Shown: piece after piece, positions 7,296 to 16,449 of the stretch
Layout: every line of letters begins with the position of its first letter
Position numbering within the stretch: the first letter of the stretch is position 1
Notes under the pieces: model-generated
Seen by the model: only the letters and a program-made list of their open reading frames with translations
Told to the model about the DNA's origin: nothing
Database searches by the model: none
Source of the DNA: a virus
Length of the DNA: 33,723 bases
Virus record (IMG/VR): IMGVR_UViG_3300009151_000219
Coordinates: 1-33,723 of that record
Reading direction: 5' to 3' (one strand)
Translations under genes and position numbers: made by a program

Positions 7296-9181
7296 TTAGA
7301 TTTCGCTTCAATGGTACACCGATATTAGGCAGGATTTATGGCCTTGACAATATTTCATTAATCATTACTCCTGCGGACGATGCACGACTAAACCAAGTCG
7401 AGATTAGTACGGACTTGACATTCTACGATGATGGCTTTGACATAATTTATGCGCAATTAATCCAACCGCAGAACGGAATATACAATTACATAACGGTCGA
7501 GATATTTGATGATTGCTGCAACACATTTCTACCCCAAAAATATTATTTGCGTGGAGACAAAATAAATTGGTGCGAAGGTGAATGTTACTGCACGGCTATA
7601 CTAATATGTGATGACAATGACCGAGCCATAGCCAATTGCATATCGAATACAATAGTTTCGGATAACCGTAATAATTTCTTTACTAATGGACAATTCCCAT
7701 TAGTACCTTACTGCATCGAATTCAGACCGAGTGCGCTTCAAGACATTGTGATTGCGTTCGGGGCATTGCTTATGTTGGTGGTGGATATAATTACGGGAGT
7801 TGTTCTAATATTTATTGCAGTTGTTTCGGTCGCACTTACTGCCATTTGCGCAGTAGTTCAGGCGGTAGTGTTCTTAGTGAATGCGGTTGCCAACTTATAC
7901 ACTACGATTGCGAATTTTATAAATAATACTATTATACACTTCTTAAATCAAATTCCATTCGTAAACATTTCTCCATTAAACGTAAACGCCTTATCCAACG
8001 TAAATATTTCCTCTACATTTTGTCAAGGATTCTTAGTTCAGCCATTCCAATATACTCAGGACATACTCGACATACGTGCTAAGATTGCGCCACTAATTGA
8101 AGGATGCGGACGTAAACAACCAAGCCCATTGGTAAGAGATTATATTAATAATGTTTGCACCATATGTGGAGCAAGCGCATTCGTTTCATCTGTTCTAAAT
8201 AATCCTGCAAACGAATACTATCAGTTATTGTACTGGAACGCACCGAGCAAAAAAGGAGACCGCACTCCACCCAATTATATTTGGGATAACCGACCTACTA
8301 AAACAGGTGCGGAATTTCTTGATGATTTAGGATTGGCATTCAATTCAAAATGGTTTGTCAAGAACGGACAACTTTTATTCGAGAACGAATATTTTTGGCA
8401 AATTCAACCTGTATTCTTTGATACTACTGCTAATCCGGAAGCTATCTTAGAACGCCCATGCTACCGAATGAGTGATTCGCAATCATACGCAGGAATAAAA
8501 GTAGAATATCAAGTGGATGGCATTGATTGGGTAGGCAATGAGGCTCTTGCATGGTATAAGCATAATGTATCCTATAACCAATTGCACGGGTATCACCCGA
8601 CATGGAAGGGAATAAATACCAAAGAGCTCGCATTCGGGGCGGTACGATTCAGGAATGATTTATTCGAGTTGGATGTGCTTAGTTGGTGGGGGCAAGTAGG
8701 TATAATTAACACCTTATTCGGTGGGGGATTGAGCGCAAGTGGCGATTATCTACTTATCAATAATGGCACTTCATCTATGCCCAAATTATTGATATGGGAT
8801 AATGTCAATACCCCTTGGAATAATGCGAGGGTTAAAGATTACGGAACGAACAAAGGGCGCAATTATCCGATGCAGTTGCGTGAGAGTAGCCTCGATCATA
8901 GGTATAGCAGTACCGACCCTGTACCTGCCCATCCTGAACCACAAGACTTGACAGGTAATTTATGGGACTTCCACAAATTGGACGACCCGTTCATAAATCC
9001 ATACCAATTAATAGATTTCACCTTCACAGGACGATTAGATTGCACTCACTTAGGTACTGCCTCGGTCAGGCAATTAGTATTACTCAGACCGCACGAAAAT
9101 GGGCAAGTGATGCAGGGTAGGATTGACAGAATTGAGTTGAATCTGAGCACACGGCAAATGATTATTTCAGGCAAAGTTTAA
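7292..9181 (+). CDS. tail protein with a long internal hydrophobic block
   Basis: A 629-aa protein directly after the tape measure gene and coupled to it (ATGA), the position of distal tail or baseplate hub proteins. The N-terminal 130 residues are beta-rich with Cys pairs (DDCCNTF, CEGECYCTAILIC). Residues about 150-225 are almost uninterruptedly hydrophobic and could form two or three membrane spans (DIITGVVLIFIAVVSVAL is one part). The C-terminal 350 residues are soluble, with many Trp and Tyr. I do not recognise a named family. A virion protein with such a segment might insert into the host membrane during DNA entry, which is inference. Confidence 0.75.
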   Translation: MIRFRFNGTPILGRIYGLDNISLIITPADDARLNQVEISTDLTFYDDGFDIIYAQLIQPQNGIYNYITVEIFDDCCNTFLPQKYYLRGDKINWCEGECYCTAILICDDNDRAIANCISNTIVSDNRNNFFTNGQFPLVPYCIEFRPSALQDIVIAFGALLMLVVDIITGVVLIFIAVVSVALTAICAVVQAVVFLVNAVANLYTTIANFINNTIIHFLNQIPFVNISPLNVNALSNVNISSTFCQGFLVQPFQYTQDILDIRAKIAPLIEGCGRKQPSPLVRDYINNVCTICGASAFVSSVLNNPANEYYQLLYWNAPSKKGDRTPPNYIWDNRPTKTGAEFLDDLGLAFNSKWFVKNGQLLFENEYFWQIQPVFFDTTANPEAILERPCYRMSDSQSYAGIKVEYQVDGIDWVGNEALAWYKHNVSYNQLHGYHPTWKGINTKELAFGAVRFRNDLFELDVLSWWGQVGIINTLFGGGLSASGDYLLINNGTSSMPKLLIWDNVNTPWNNARVKDYGTNKGRNYPMQLRESSLDHRYSSTDPVPAHPEPQDLTGNLWDFHKLDDPFINPYQLIDFTFTGRLDCTHLGTASVRQLVLLRPHENGQVMQGRIDRIELNLSTRQMIISGKV

Positions 9182-9193
9182 AAAAGAATATAC

Positions 9194-12100
9194 ATGGCAA
9201 ATTGCACCGCAACATATACAGGATTATCGGGAGTGGTTAAATTACTCCCCGGTCAATCACAGACCTACACATTATCCGTAACCGTACCAATAGGATGCGC
9301 AGGATGTGCGAGTAATATCACTGCAATCAATGCGGTGAGTAGTAATTCTCGAATTGTACCGACCATTGTCACAACACCTATACTGCCAATTGTGGGTGGT
9401 GGTTATTGTGGAACGCCTTTTACTATTGTCGTTCAAATTGATGCCGATGCAAGTTCAGTAGCAGGTAGTGATTCGGGCATTATCACCATAACGTATGTCA
9501 ATGCGGGCGCAACCATAACGAGTATCATTCCATTCGCAGTAGTTCGCCCTGAGATGAGTGTAGATTTAGGGCAAGTATGTAGTGGCAGTTACTCATTCAA
9601 TTTATGCAACCCAACCTCGCAGAGATACGATGTGTATTTCGATGGATGTTCGTGCCCTGCGTGGACAGATTTTCCTGCGGGCAGTGCAACCGTTATAGAA
9701 TGTGATTGTGTTGCAATTACAATAAAATTTGTCGGCTCAGGCATAAAAAATATTCAGCAGAATTGCACCGTAACTATACTGACCGCTTTCGGATATAGCT
9801 ACCAACTGACCTTGTACTGGACAGAAATAGAATGCCCTATCACATGGTCATTTTGGGAGATTGCGGACATAAACGGACAACTACCGTACAATTCTGACAC
9901 GTATAATGCCGAGTGCAATGTAATGAATGTCGGGGCTATGGGTGAGCGCAAATACTTTTATGGCGCATGGAGTACATTGGTCAATCCTGTTGTATTTGGA
10001 GATGAAATTTATCTAAGCGCATGGATGTTCGCGCAACTTTCTCAATGGAACTTTAATAAAGGAACACAACCTACAAGTGGATGGAGGTGCAAGCTATGTG
10101 ATTCAGGTAATGGTATAGATGGCACATATACGATGGAATGGTATGGCGAGCAATTCAGTACAGAGAATAGCACATACACACCTCCAATGGTCTGCTATGT
10201 ATCTAATGGCGGGTTGGACATAGGATTTTATTACGAGTTCCATCTGATGGCAGATACGCAATTAGAACCGAGCAATTTCCCTGTTGAAAATCACGAATAC
10301 TTTCTACGTGGAGCATTATCGGGCAACGGTGCGAATACGAATGAGAATAGCCCTTATCGCAATGAAAAGTATATTTCATTCGCAGCGGTATTGAAACGAA
10401 TTACTGCAAACGAATGGCAAGATACATATCTGTCAATTCGGTGCAGATTCGATTATTACGATGCGAACGAGGTTATTCCGAATGTGGTAATGTCGAATGT
10501 GGTTTATACCTTCTCTATCCCATCTACTGCGGATGCGACCAATTGGCTTAGCCCTATTCGCACCACTAATTGCCATGTCGAATTCGATTGGATTACGTCC
10601 GACCCGACAGGAACATTACCCATAAGCACTTGGTTGTATATGTTCCGCAATGACACGAAGAATAATAGCGAGAATCCATTTGCAAATTATCAGTGTTCGT
10701 ATGCGGACATTGCCTCGAGTGTGCCGGGCGGAATGATAATTGCAATTATTACGCCTCCAACCTATTCGGGTTCGGGCAACAGATTTTATTTTGATGTGGA
10801 ACTTGACACTTGCGCATTCCCTGACATCCCGACCGAGCAAATCCCTGACCAATTCAGATTTATTTTAGTCAATTATACTTATACCGATTTTGCGGTACGG
10901 ACAAGTTTAAGTGCGGTATTAGAGTGCATAAACTATGACGATACTGCGATTGTCTTTAATCAATTAGACTTTACATTGGGCGCAGTGGATATGGAATATC
11001 CGAGTACGGTTAATTCTATTCAGTTCCCTGTTCATGCGGATATGCAGACCAATATGGGTTGGATGCCTGCACTGGATAATGCACAAGTTATAGCCAAAAC
11101 AAATGGAGTACAGCGAACAGCGTTAGAGGCATTGACAGGAATAGAATTGCAGGTATTCAGACAAGACGATTTGAATGATTTAGAATTAATAAACACGTCC
11201 TATTTCGCCCCTGCATTGGCACACGACTGCGGTGCATTCAGCGATATTTCAGCACAAACAGGACAAGCAGGGTTAATCAATCTAAGCAGTGGCGGTGCGG
11301 TTCAGTTAGCATTCCCTATGACATTACTCGATAATACTTTCCGAGTAACCTCCCGTGCAAATTTATTCCAAGCACCTAAAAGTAACCCGAATAATTGGGG
11401 CGTATATTCAGGGGCGGATTTGGATTGTGTGGCTAACCGTGTGCCTTGTCAGAGTATTATTATTAATAGGTTGGCGGATTTAGTGCCTGTGAACGCTTCA
11501 GATTTATACCAAATTATTTGGGTATCTGCCACGAATGAAATATGGACTTGTGATGCGTTGAATGGATTAATACTTCGATTCGATGCGAATACTTTAACGC
11601 AATTGGCTGATATTGTTTTGCCAAGTGGAGCAAGTAATTTAGCATTATACTACTGTCAAAATGCTAATTGTGTTTTTGTGGGGGATAATAGTCATGCTGC
11701 CGTTTACAAGATAGATATTTATGCGCTAACTTATTCGGCATCCATTGGGTTCACAGGGTTTGGAAGTTTCGCATTTGTTGAGGTTGGGAATAGTATATAT
11801 AATGCAGATAACAATTTTATCCAAGAAATTGATATTTCCTCGAACACAGAAATAAATACACCAGTACCAACACCGGGATTATACGTTATAGGAATGATTT
11901 ATCTACCTGCGCCAATCAATGAGATATGGTATGTAGATGGAATTAATTCGGCTATAATACGAGTTAACCCAACATCAAATACTATTATTGGTAGTGTATC
12001 CGTGTCTAATCCACCAACTGCATTAACCACTGATGGCACGTATGTTTATGCAAGTTGTATAACTAATATTGACACCGTAGAGATTGCGACCTTATCGGTT

Positions 12101-12817
12101 GTAAATTCTCAAACACTTGGAATTTCATTGCAGGGTATATCTGCCAACTTTGGCATACTTTATTGTGTTGACTACGATTCGGATGCGTTACTAATTATTG
12201 ACCCCTCAACCCTTACATTAATTGCAAGTTATACCACCGATGTAAAGCCTGAGAATTTAGTCGTTGCAAGTGGATTAATTTTCACACAGAACAAGGGCAC
12301 AGAAGATTTATCCGTATTCAAACTTACTCCCTGTGGCGGTCTCCCTCGCTATTCTTGGGCGGGCGAAAATATTTTATTGAAATGGCAACTTGCATTTAAT
12401 TTTCTTGGGAATGTTGAAACGTACAATTACACTCAGCAACTTGCTCGAATTAATCCTACCGTACTTAATCCTGTGCCGTATGTGGATACCGTTACAATTC
12501 AAGAAAAGCAATTAGACGGCTCATACGTAACCATAAGCAAGCCGTGCGTAAATTCATCCCAATTAAAGATTAACGTAGCATATAACGCACCGTATGCCAC
12601 CTTATCGGTCGGAATTGAATTACAACCCGTAAGAGGTATGAAGTATTTTAGCACCTCCGTTCCGCAAGGTCTAACACCGATGCCAATTATACCTGCTGAG
12701 AATCCGTATGTGTCGAATATTATTACGACCGCAACGGATGTAACCTTCGACTTGGATTTCCCTGCATTGCCATTCAGTAATGACATGGAGTTAATAATTC
12801 ACACCATTATCAAATAA
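9194..12817 (+). CDS. large tail fibre or receptor-binding protein with beta-propeller-like region
   Basis: The largest protein here, 1207 aa. The N-terminal 250 residues are Ser/Thr/Cys-rich beta-domains (YTGLSGVVKLLPGQSQTYTL and similar), like immunoglobulin-type adhesion modules. Residues about 770-1050 contain repeated units such as NEIWTCDALNGLILRFDANT, NEIWYVDGINSAIIRVNPTS and DALLIIDPSTLTLIASYT, the pattern of YVTN/NHL-type beta-propellers. A beta-rich C-terminal domain follows. Size, position after the tail-tip gene and this make-up suggest host attachment. No enzyme active site was recognised. It starts 12 bp after the previous gene and likely shares its transcript. Confidence 0.72.
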   Translation: MANCTATYTGLSGVVKLLPGQSQTYTLSVTVPIGCAGCASNITAINAVSSNSRIVPTIVTTPILPIVGGGYCGTPFTIVVQIDADASSVAGSDSGIITITYVNAGATITSIIPFAVVRPEMSVDLGQVCSGSYSFNLCNPTSQRYDVYFDGCSCPAWTDFPAGSATVIECDCVAITIKFVGSGIKNIQQNCTVTILTAFGYSYQLTLYWTEIECPITWSFWEIADINGQLPYNSDTYNAECNVMNVGAMGERKYFYGAWSTLVNPVVFGDEIYLSAWMFAQLSQWNFNKGTQPTSGWRCKLCDSGNGIDGTYTMEWYGEQFSTENSTYTPPMVCYVSNGGLDIGFYYEFHLMADTQLEPSNFPVENHEYFLRGALSGNGANTNENSPYRNEKYISFAAVLKRITANEWQDTYLSIRCRFDYYDANEVIPNVVMSNVVYTFSIPSTADATNWLSPIRTTNCHVEFDWITSDPTGTLPISTWLYMFRNDTKNNSENPFANYQCSYADIASSVPGGMIIAIITPPTYSGSGNRFYFDVELDTCAFPDIPTEQIPDQFRFILVNYTYTDFAVRTSLSAVLECINYDDTAIVFNQLDFTLGAVDMEYPSTVNSIQFPVHADMQTNMGWMPALDNAQVIAKTNGVQRTALEALTGIELQVFRQDDLNDLELINTSYFAPALAHDCGAFSDISAQTGQAGLINLSSGGAVQLAFPMTLLDNTFRVTSRANLFQAPKSNPNNWGVYSGADLDCVANRVPCQSIIINRLADLVPVNASDLYQIIWVSATNEIWTCDALNGLILRFDANTLTQLADIVLPSGASNLALYYCQNANCVFVGDNSHAAVYKIDIYALTYSASIGFTGFGSFAFVEVGNSIYNADNNFIQEIDISSNTEINTPVPTPGLYVIGMIYLPAPINEIWYVDGINSAIIRVNPTSNTIIGSVSVSNPPTALTTDGTYVYASCITNIDTVEIATLSVVNSQTLGISLQGISANFGILYCVDYDSDALLIIDPSTLTLIASYTTDVKPENLVVASGLIFTQNKGTEDLSVFKLTPCGGLPRYSWAGENILLKWQLAFNFLGNVETYNYTQQLARINPTVLNPVPYVDTVTIQEKQLDGSYVTISKPCVNSSQLKINVAYNAPYATLSVGIELQPVRGMKYFSTSVPQGLTPMPIIPAENPYVSNIITTATDVTFDLDFPALPFSNDMELIIHTIIK

Positions 12818-12820
12818 AAT

Positions 12821-13915
12821 ATGCCCGTCATAAGAAAAAATCTCGACCTAAATGTTATCACCTTGCCCTCGACAGGTTCGGGCGCAATTGATGTGCCATC
12901 AGGGATACCCATAGACATATATTGCAACCCGTGCGCACCCGTAACTAACAATCCCGGCATTAATTGTCTTATCACCGACACATGGAATTGCAATCTATGC
13001 GGGAATGACACTCCCTACTTGCAACCGTATAAGGTTGGAGATTGCTTGAATTTTCAGTTTCAATTTCAAGACACTTTGAATTCTGCCAATCCAATATCGT
13101 ACGCACAATTCCAAGCCTTACCATTTCCGAAGATACCTTATGGATGGTATGATTCTTCATTGGACAATACAAATTACACTATCCAAATTCGGATGTATGA
13201 TGCCTGTACCGATGCGCAGGTGGACACGGAAACGCTCGAAGCTATGGTACAACAGGCTTGTGTCTACTTGTTCCAAGATTCCAAAGCCTCGTATATCGGC
13301 TATCCTTCTCAAGCATGGTACAGATGGGGGCAAAACATAAATATATGCCTTACCGACCAAGCCCCTGCGACATTCTATTTTAAATTTACGGTAACGCATA
13401 GTAATTCCTCTCAGACCGATTATTTTTCTGACACCTACGCATTGGCTAATTGCGGATTCCCTACGATGGTAATTGAAGGCATATACGACACGACCGATTG
13501 TAGAGGCTTTACGTATCACGACCCGACCGTTATTCCGAATACACGTAGTACAATCCCACCTTATTCGCTCGCCTCAAATTGTCTGCGCACAGGTCGTTCA
13601 GGGAATTACCGCAACGCATTCAGGGTATATGGCACGAGTGAATATACGGGGGTGAATATTGAAAAAACAATCCCGAAAAGATTCTGCGCATCGGTCAGCA
13701 CAACCTCATACCCTATCTATCGTGTCCGTACCAAACCTGTTCCGCCCTTTGTTGCGGATAGAATGAAATATGCGATGGAGGGCAAATATTCACTTATTGA
13801 TTCAGTACAAGTCAATAATATGGTGGGCATTCAGAAGTCGAACGAGACCGGTCGGATGTGGATTATGGATTTCGAGGTGCAAGGATGCCAGTGTGTTCAA
13901 GACCAAAATTGTTAA
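12821..13915 (+). CDS. cysteine-rich tail protein
   Basis: A 364-aa protein, not recognised, with about 16 Cys spread along its length in pairs such as CNPC, CNLC and CQC at the C-terminus. Secondary structure looks beta-rich throughout, and there is no membrane segment or signal peptide. It begins 3 bp after the large fibre gene and is the last gene of the tail operon, followed at once by the promoter at 13917. A tail-tip or fibre-associated structural role is inferred from position. The Cys content may mean disulfides or metal sites in the virion. Confidence 0.65.
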   Translation: MPVIRKNLDLNVITLPSTGSGAIDVPSGIPIDIYCNPCAPVTNNPGINCLITDTWNCNLCGNDTPYLQPYKVGDCLNFQFQFQDTLNSANPISYAQFQALPFPKIPYGWYDSSLDNTNYTIQIRMYDACTDAQVDTETLEAMVQQACVYLFQDSKASYIGYPSQAWYRWGQNINICLTDQAPATFYFKFTVTHSNSSQTDYFSDTYALANCGFPTMVIEGIYDTTDCRGFTYHDPTVIPNTRSTIPPYSLASNCLRTGRSGNYRNAFRVYGTSEYTGVNIEKTIPKRFCASVSTTSYPIYRVRTKPVPPFVADRMKYAMEGKYSLIDSVQVNNMVGIQKSNETGRMWIMDFEVQGCQCVQDQNC

Positions 13916-13916
13916 G

Positions 13917-13947
13917 TTTGATTTATGAATATTTTTGTATACTTTTG
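13917..13947 (+). promoter_or_regulatory. strong Bacteroidota-type promoter of the tail-tube candidate
   Basis: TTTG (13917-13920), 19 bp, then TACTTTTG (13940-13947) is the best match to the TTTG/TAnnTTTG consensus in the window. Expected start is about 13951-13953, which is where pseudoknot stem 1 begins. Confidence 0.8.
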
Positions 13948-13952
13948 TTGCA

Positions 13953-14013
13953 AGGGATGCGCCCGCACCCTGAGAAACGGGCTTAGAACAATTTTACTCA
14001 ATTCTAAAACCGT
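13953..14013 (+). promoter_or_regulatory. pseudoknot leader with alternative hairpin (tail-tube candidate)
   Basis: Stem 1 is AGGG (13953-13956) with CCCT (13968-13971). Loop bases GCCCG (13961-13965) pair with CGGGC (13978-13982) across linker GAGAAA (13972-13977). In the alternative state ACGG (13977-13980) pairs with CCGT (14010-14013), enclosing TTAGAA/TTCTAA (13983-13988 with 14002-14007) around a 13-base loop, five bases before the ATG at 14019. The stem 2 sequence differs from the leader at 4928 but still pairs, and linker and topology are kept. Confidence 0.72.
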
Positions 14014-14018
14014 ATAAT

Positions 14019-14576
14019 ATGCCACAAACCTGCGCTGGATGTACCGTAACCGTACAGACACTTCCCCCAACCTGTGTAATCACAAAAACTTTAGCCGGTA
14101 TCAACGCAATGGCGTTCGTGTCCTGCTCGAACACCACTATCGCTGCCGCGCCTGACAATATTACCGTTTGGCAGGCAGCAGTTGCAGCCAACGAGGCTCG
14201 TGTAGTAAAATTATTACTTGGCGAGAATCCTGACCCGAATGACAACATGAAGAGATTATCTTCCTGTTTTGCCGAAGAAATTGTAGGTCGTACCAACATG
14301 ATTAATATTGAGGATTACGACTTGTCATTTACTGCCGGAACGCCAAATACCTATGACAAATGGATATTTTGGAACTGGGTAATGGCAAATGCAAGTTCAT
14401 TAAATGTATACTGGACAGATTGCAACGGTCGTAGTTACTACGCAGCCAATCCAACCGTAACCGTGAACGAGGTTAAGCCGAATAATTCAACAGAATTATC
14501 CTATTTCAAAGTGAAGGTTGCATACCTCGGTATCCCGATGGTAGTCCCCTTTGACTTGAACCTTAACGAAGTTTAA
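14019..14576 (+). CDS. putative major tail tube protein
   Basis: A 185-aa protein with its own strong promoter and structured leader, which suggests a high-copy virion protein. The sequence is beta-rich with a few Cys (CAGCTVTV, CFAEEIVG) and ends in alternating hydrophobic strands (YFKVKVAYLGIPMVVPFDL). Size fits siphovirus tail tube subunits (about 150-250 aa), and the other high-copy protein, the capsid protein at 19786, has the same kind of leader. The assignment is from context and shape, not from a recognised motif. It could be another abundant structural protein. Confidence 0.5.
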   Translation: MPQTCAGCTVTVQTLPPTCVITKTLAGINAMAFVSCSNTTIAAAPDNITVWQAAVAANEARVVKLLLGENPDPNDNMKRLSSCFAEEIVGRTNMINIEDYDLSFTAGTPNTYDKWIFWNWVMANASSLNVYWTDCNGRSYYAANPTVTVNEVKPNNSTELSYFKVKVAYLGIPMVVPFDLNLNEV

Positions 14577-14583
14577 TAAAATT

Positions 14584-16449
14584 ATGGGCATTCAACAAAG
14601 CGGTGGGCTAATCAACCCACCGCCTGTTATGTGGCCGTTCAATCCGAACGCACGACCAACCCATGCCGCACGGTGGGGCTCGGCTTTCTATGAAATGATT
14701 ACGCATACGTGGCGACACAATGCACGTAAACTACTATTTCAACATAGACCGACCGAAAGCCCTGAGACGTTAGACTATCGCACGCAGAATGAAGAAGGCA
14801 TTACGACCGGACCAATCACACGAGCGACCAATGAAATATTCTCAGCCATTTTAGGCGGTAAATATTCGTATGAGGTGGATGAATCCATTGCGGATTACAT
14901 CAAAGAGCCTCGATTCGGACTAACAACAGCCAACCGTTACGGATACAACTTTTGGCAATACTTGCGCCATGTTGTATGTCCAAGAATGCGGGACGACCCG
15001 AATGGGTATTTTGTTTGGCTGCCCGAAAGATATGGAGATGTAACGAAGAAGATTGAACCTGATGCGTACCTTGTGTTCTCAATATCTATTATAGAATTGA
15101 GCGAAGAACGAATTACCTTCCTTCGCCCTGAACAATTATATACGGTAGATGCACGTGGCGTTCCGCTTAAAATATTCGTGTCAATTGATAAACATTATTA
15201 TTGGTATCACCAACAACTGACCGACGAGAATGATAATGCCATAGACAAATATTCTTCGCTGCCTTATTATTATCACGGGCTCGGATTTATTCCAATCGTG
15301 TCGCTCGGTGGCGTGTATTCAAGTGCCGCCTATGCGTGGGACGACCGCACTGCCAAATCGCTTCAGGGCGAGCCGACCGCATGGATGCCTTTCAATATGT
15401 CAGGTGGTTCAGCAGGTAATAATGTAATGGGATTTCCGCTTATTGTGAATTACTTTGAAAGTTTTTTTCGTGGGTATATTCCGATGGCAAATGATTTTAT
15501 CAAATTCTATTCCGATTACAAAATATCTTGGGCACGTACCGCACACCCTGTAATTGTCGAGAAGGCTATTGATTGCCGAGTATGTCAAGGGCGTGGAACG
15601 AGATGGGATGCAGAAAATAACAGAGACATAAATTGCGGACATTGTCATGGCACGGGCAGTGAGATACCGAGCAAATCACCTGCTGGCACATACTTGGTTA
15701 AAGTTGCCGACACAGAGAAGATTCCGACAGGCAATAATCCTGCGCAGATGGAAGACCCATTCAGCTATATTGTACCGCCACATGAAGGATTAAGATTCCA
15801 ATGGGATGCGTGCAAAGAGATGCTGATTCAGGCTGAGAAAGAAATATATCAATTCTATACCGACAAGGTGCAGAGTGGTGATGCTAAGGAGATAGACCGA
15901 GAAGGGAAGTACAATATGATTCTCACCCTGAACGACCATATCTTCGACCACAACGCAATCAATATGCTATGGATATTGACCTTGCTACGGAATATCAATA
16001 ATCCAACCGAGCCTGAAATTATCAAGCCGACCGATTTTAAGGTGAAAGATGAACTGGATTTGATTGAAGAGCGCAAGGCAATGGTCGAGGCGAATGTACC
16101 GCTATCAATGCGATTGAAGGTCGATGTGGATTTGGCAAAACGCAGATTTTCGGGTGATGAAAAGCCGGGAACGATTATCATTCTACTTTCTCTTTGGGAT
16201 ACGCTGTATGACAAATCACAGGACGATTACGTAAACATATTAGGCGGTATGCCACAAACAGAGGCGGACGATTTGAAGCGCCGGCACTTGTACGCTGACC
16301 GTGTTATCGGGCAAATACTAAATGAGCAGGGAGAGGAATGGCTTGATAAAGACACAGCCATTCAATTGTCCGATATGGATGCGAAATATGCGACATTAAT
16401 TTCTACAATTCCAAAAGCAATAGCCAATCCTTTATTACCTAATGGCTGA
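14584..16449 (+). CDS. portal protein with DnaJ-type zinc knuckle
   Basis: A 621-aa protein of typical portal size, placed directly before the MuF-like minor head gene. The body has mixed alpha/beta sequence with Tyr/Trp-rich stretches and a long helical C-terminal third (about 410-600). Residues 331-358 hold CRVCQGRG and CGHCHGTG, two CxxCxGxG motifs 20 residues apart (C331, C334, C351, C354), the arrangement of a DnaJ cysteine-rich zinc site. Zinc binding is expected. The zinc knuckle may stabilise a surface loop or contact other head proteins. The portal call rests on size, layout and neighbours; the zinc motif is seen directly. The stop overlaps the next gene by 8 bp. Confidence 0.75.
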   Translation: MGIQQSGGLINPPPVMWPFNPNARPTHAARWGSAFYEMITHTWRHNARKLLFQHRPTESPETLDYRTQNEEGITTGPITRATNEIFSAILGGKYSYEVDESIADYIKEPRFGLTTANRYGYNFWQYLRHVVCPRMRDDPNGYFVWLPERYGDVTKKIEPDAYLVFSISIIELSEERITFLRPEQLYTVDARGVPLKIFVSIDKHYYWYHQQLTDENDNAIDKYSSLPYYYHGLGFIPIVSLGGVYSSAAYAWDDRTAKSLQGEPTAWMPFNMSGGSAGNNVMGFPLIVNYFESFFRGYIPMANDFIKFYSDYKISWARTAHPVIVEKAIDCRVCQGRGTRWDAENNRDINCGHCHGTGSEIPSKSPAGTYLVKVADTEKIPTGNNPAQMEDPFSYIVPPHEGLRFQWDACKEMLIQAEKEIYQFYTDKVQSGDAKEIDREGKYNMILTLNDHIFDHNAINMLWILTLLRNINNPTEPEIIKPTDFKVKDELDLIEERKAMVEANVPLSMRLKVDVDLAKRRFSGDEKPGTIIILLSLWDTLYDKSQDDYVNILGGMPQTEADDLKRRHLYADRVIGQILNEQGEEWLDKDTAIQLSDMDAKYATLISTIPKAIANPLLPNG

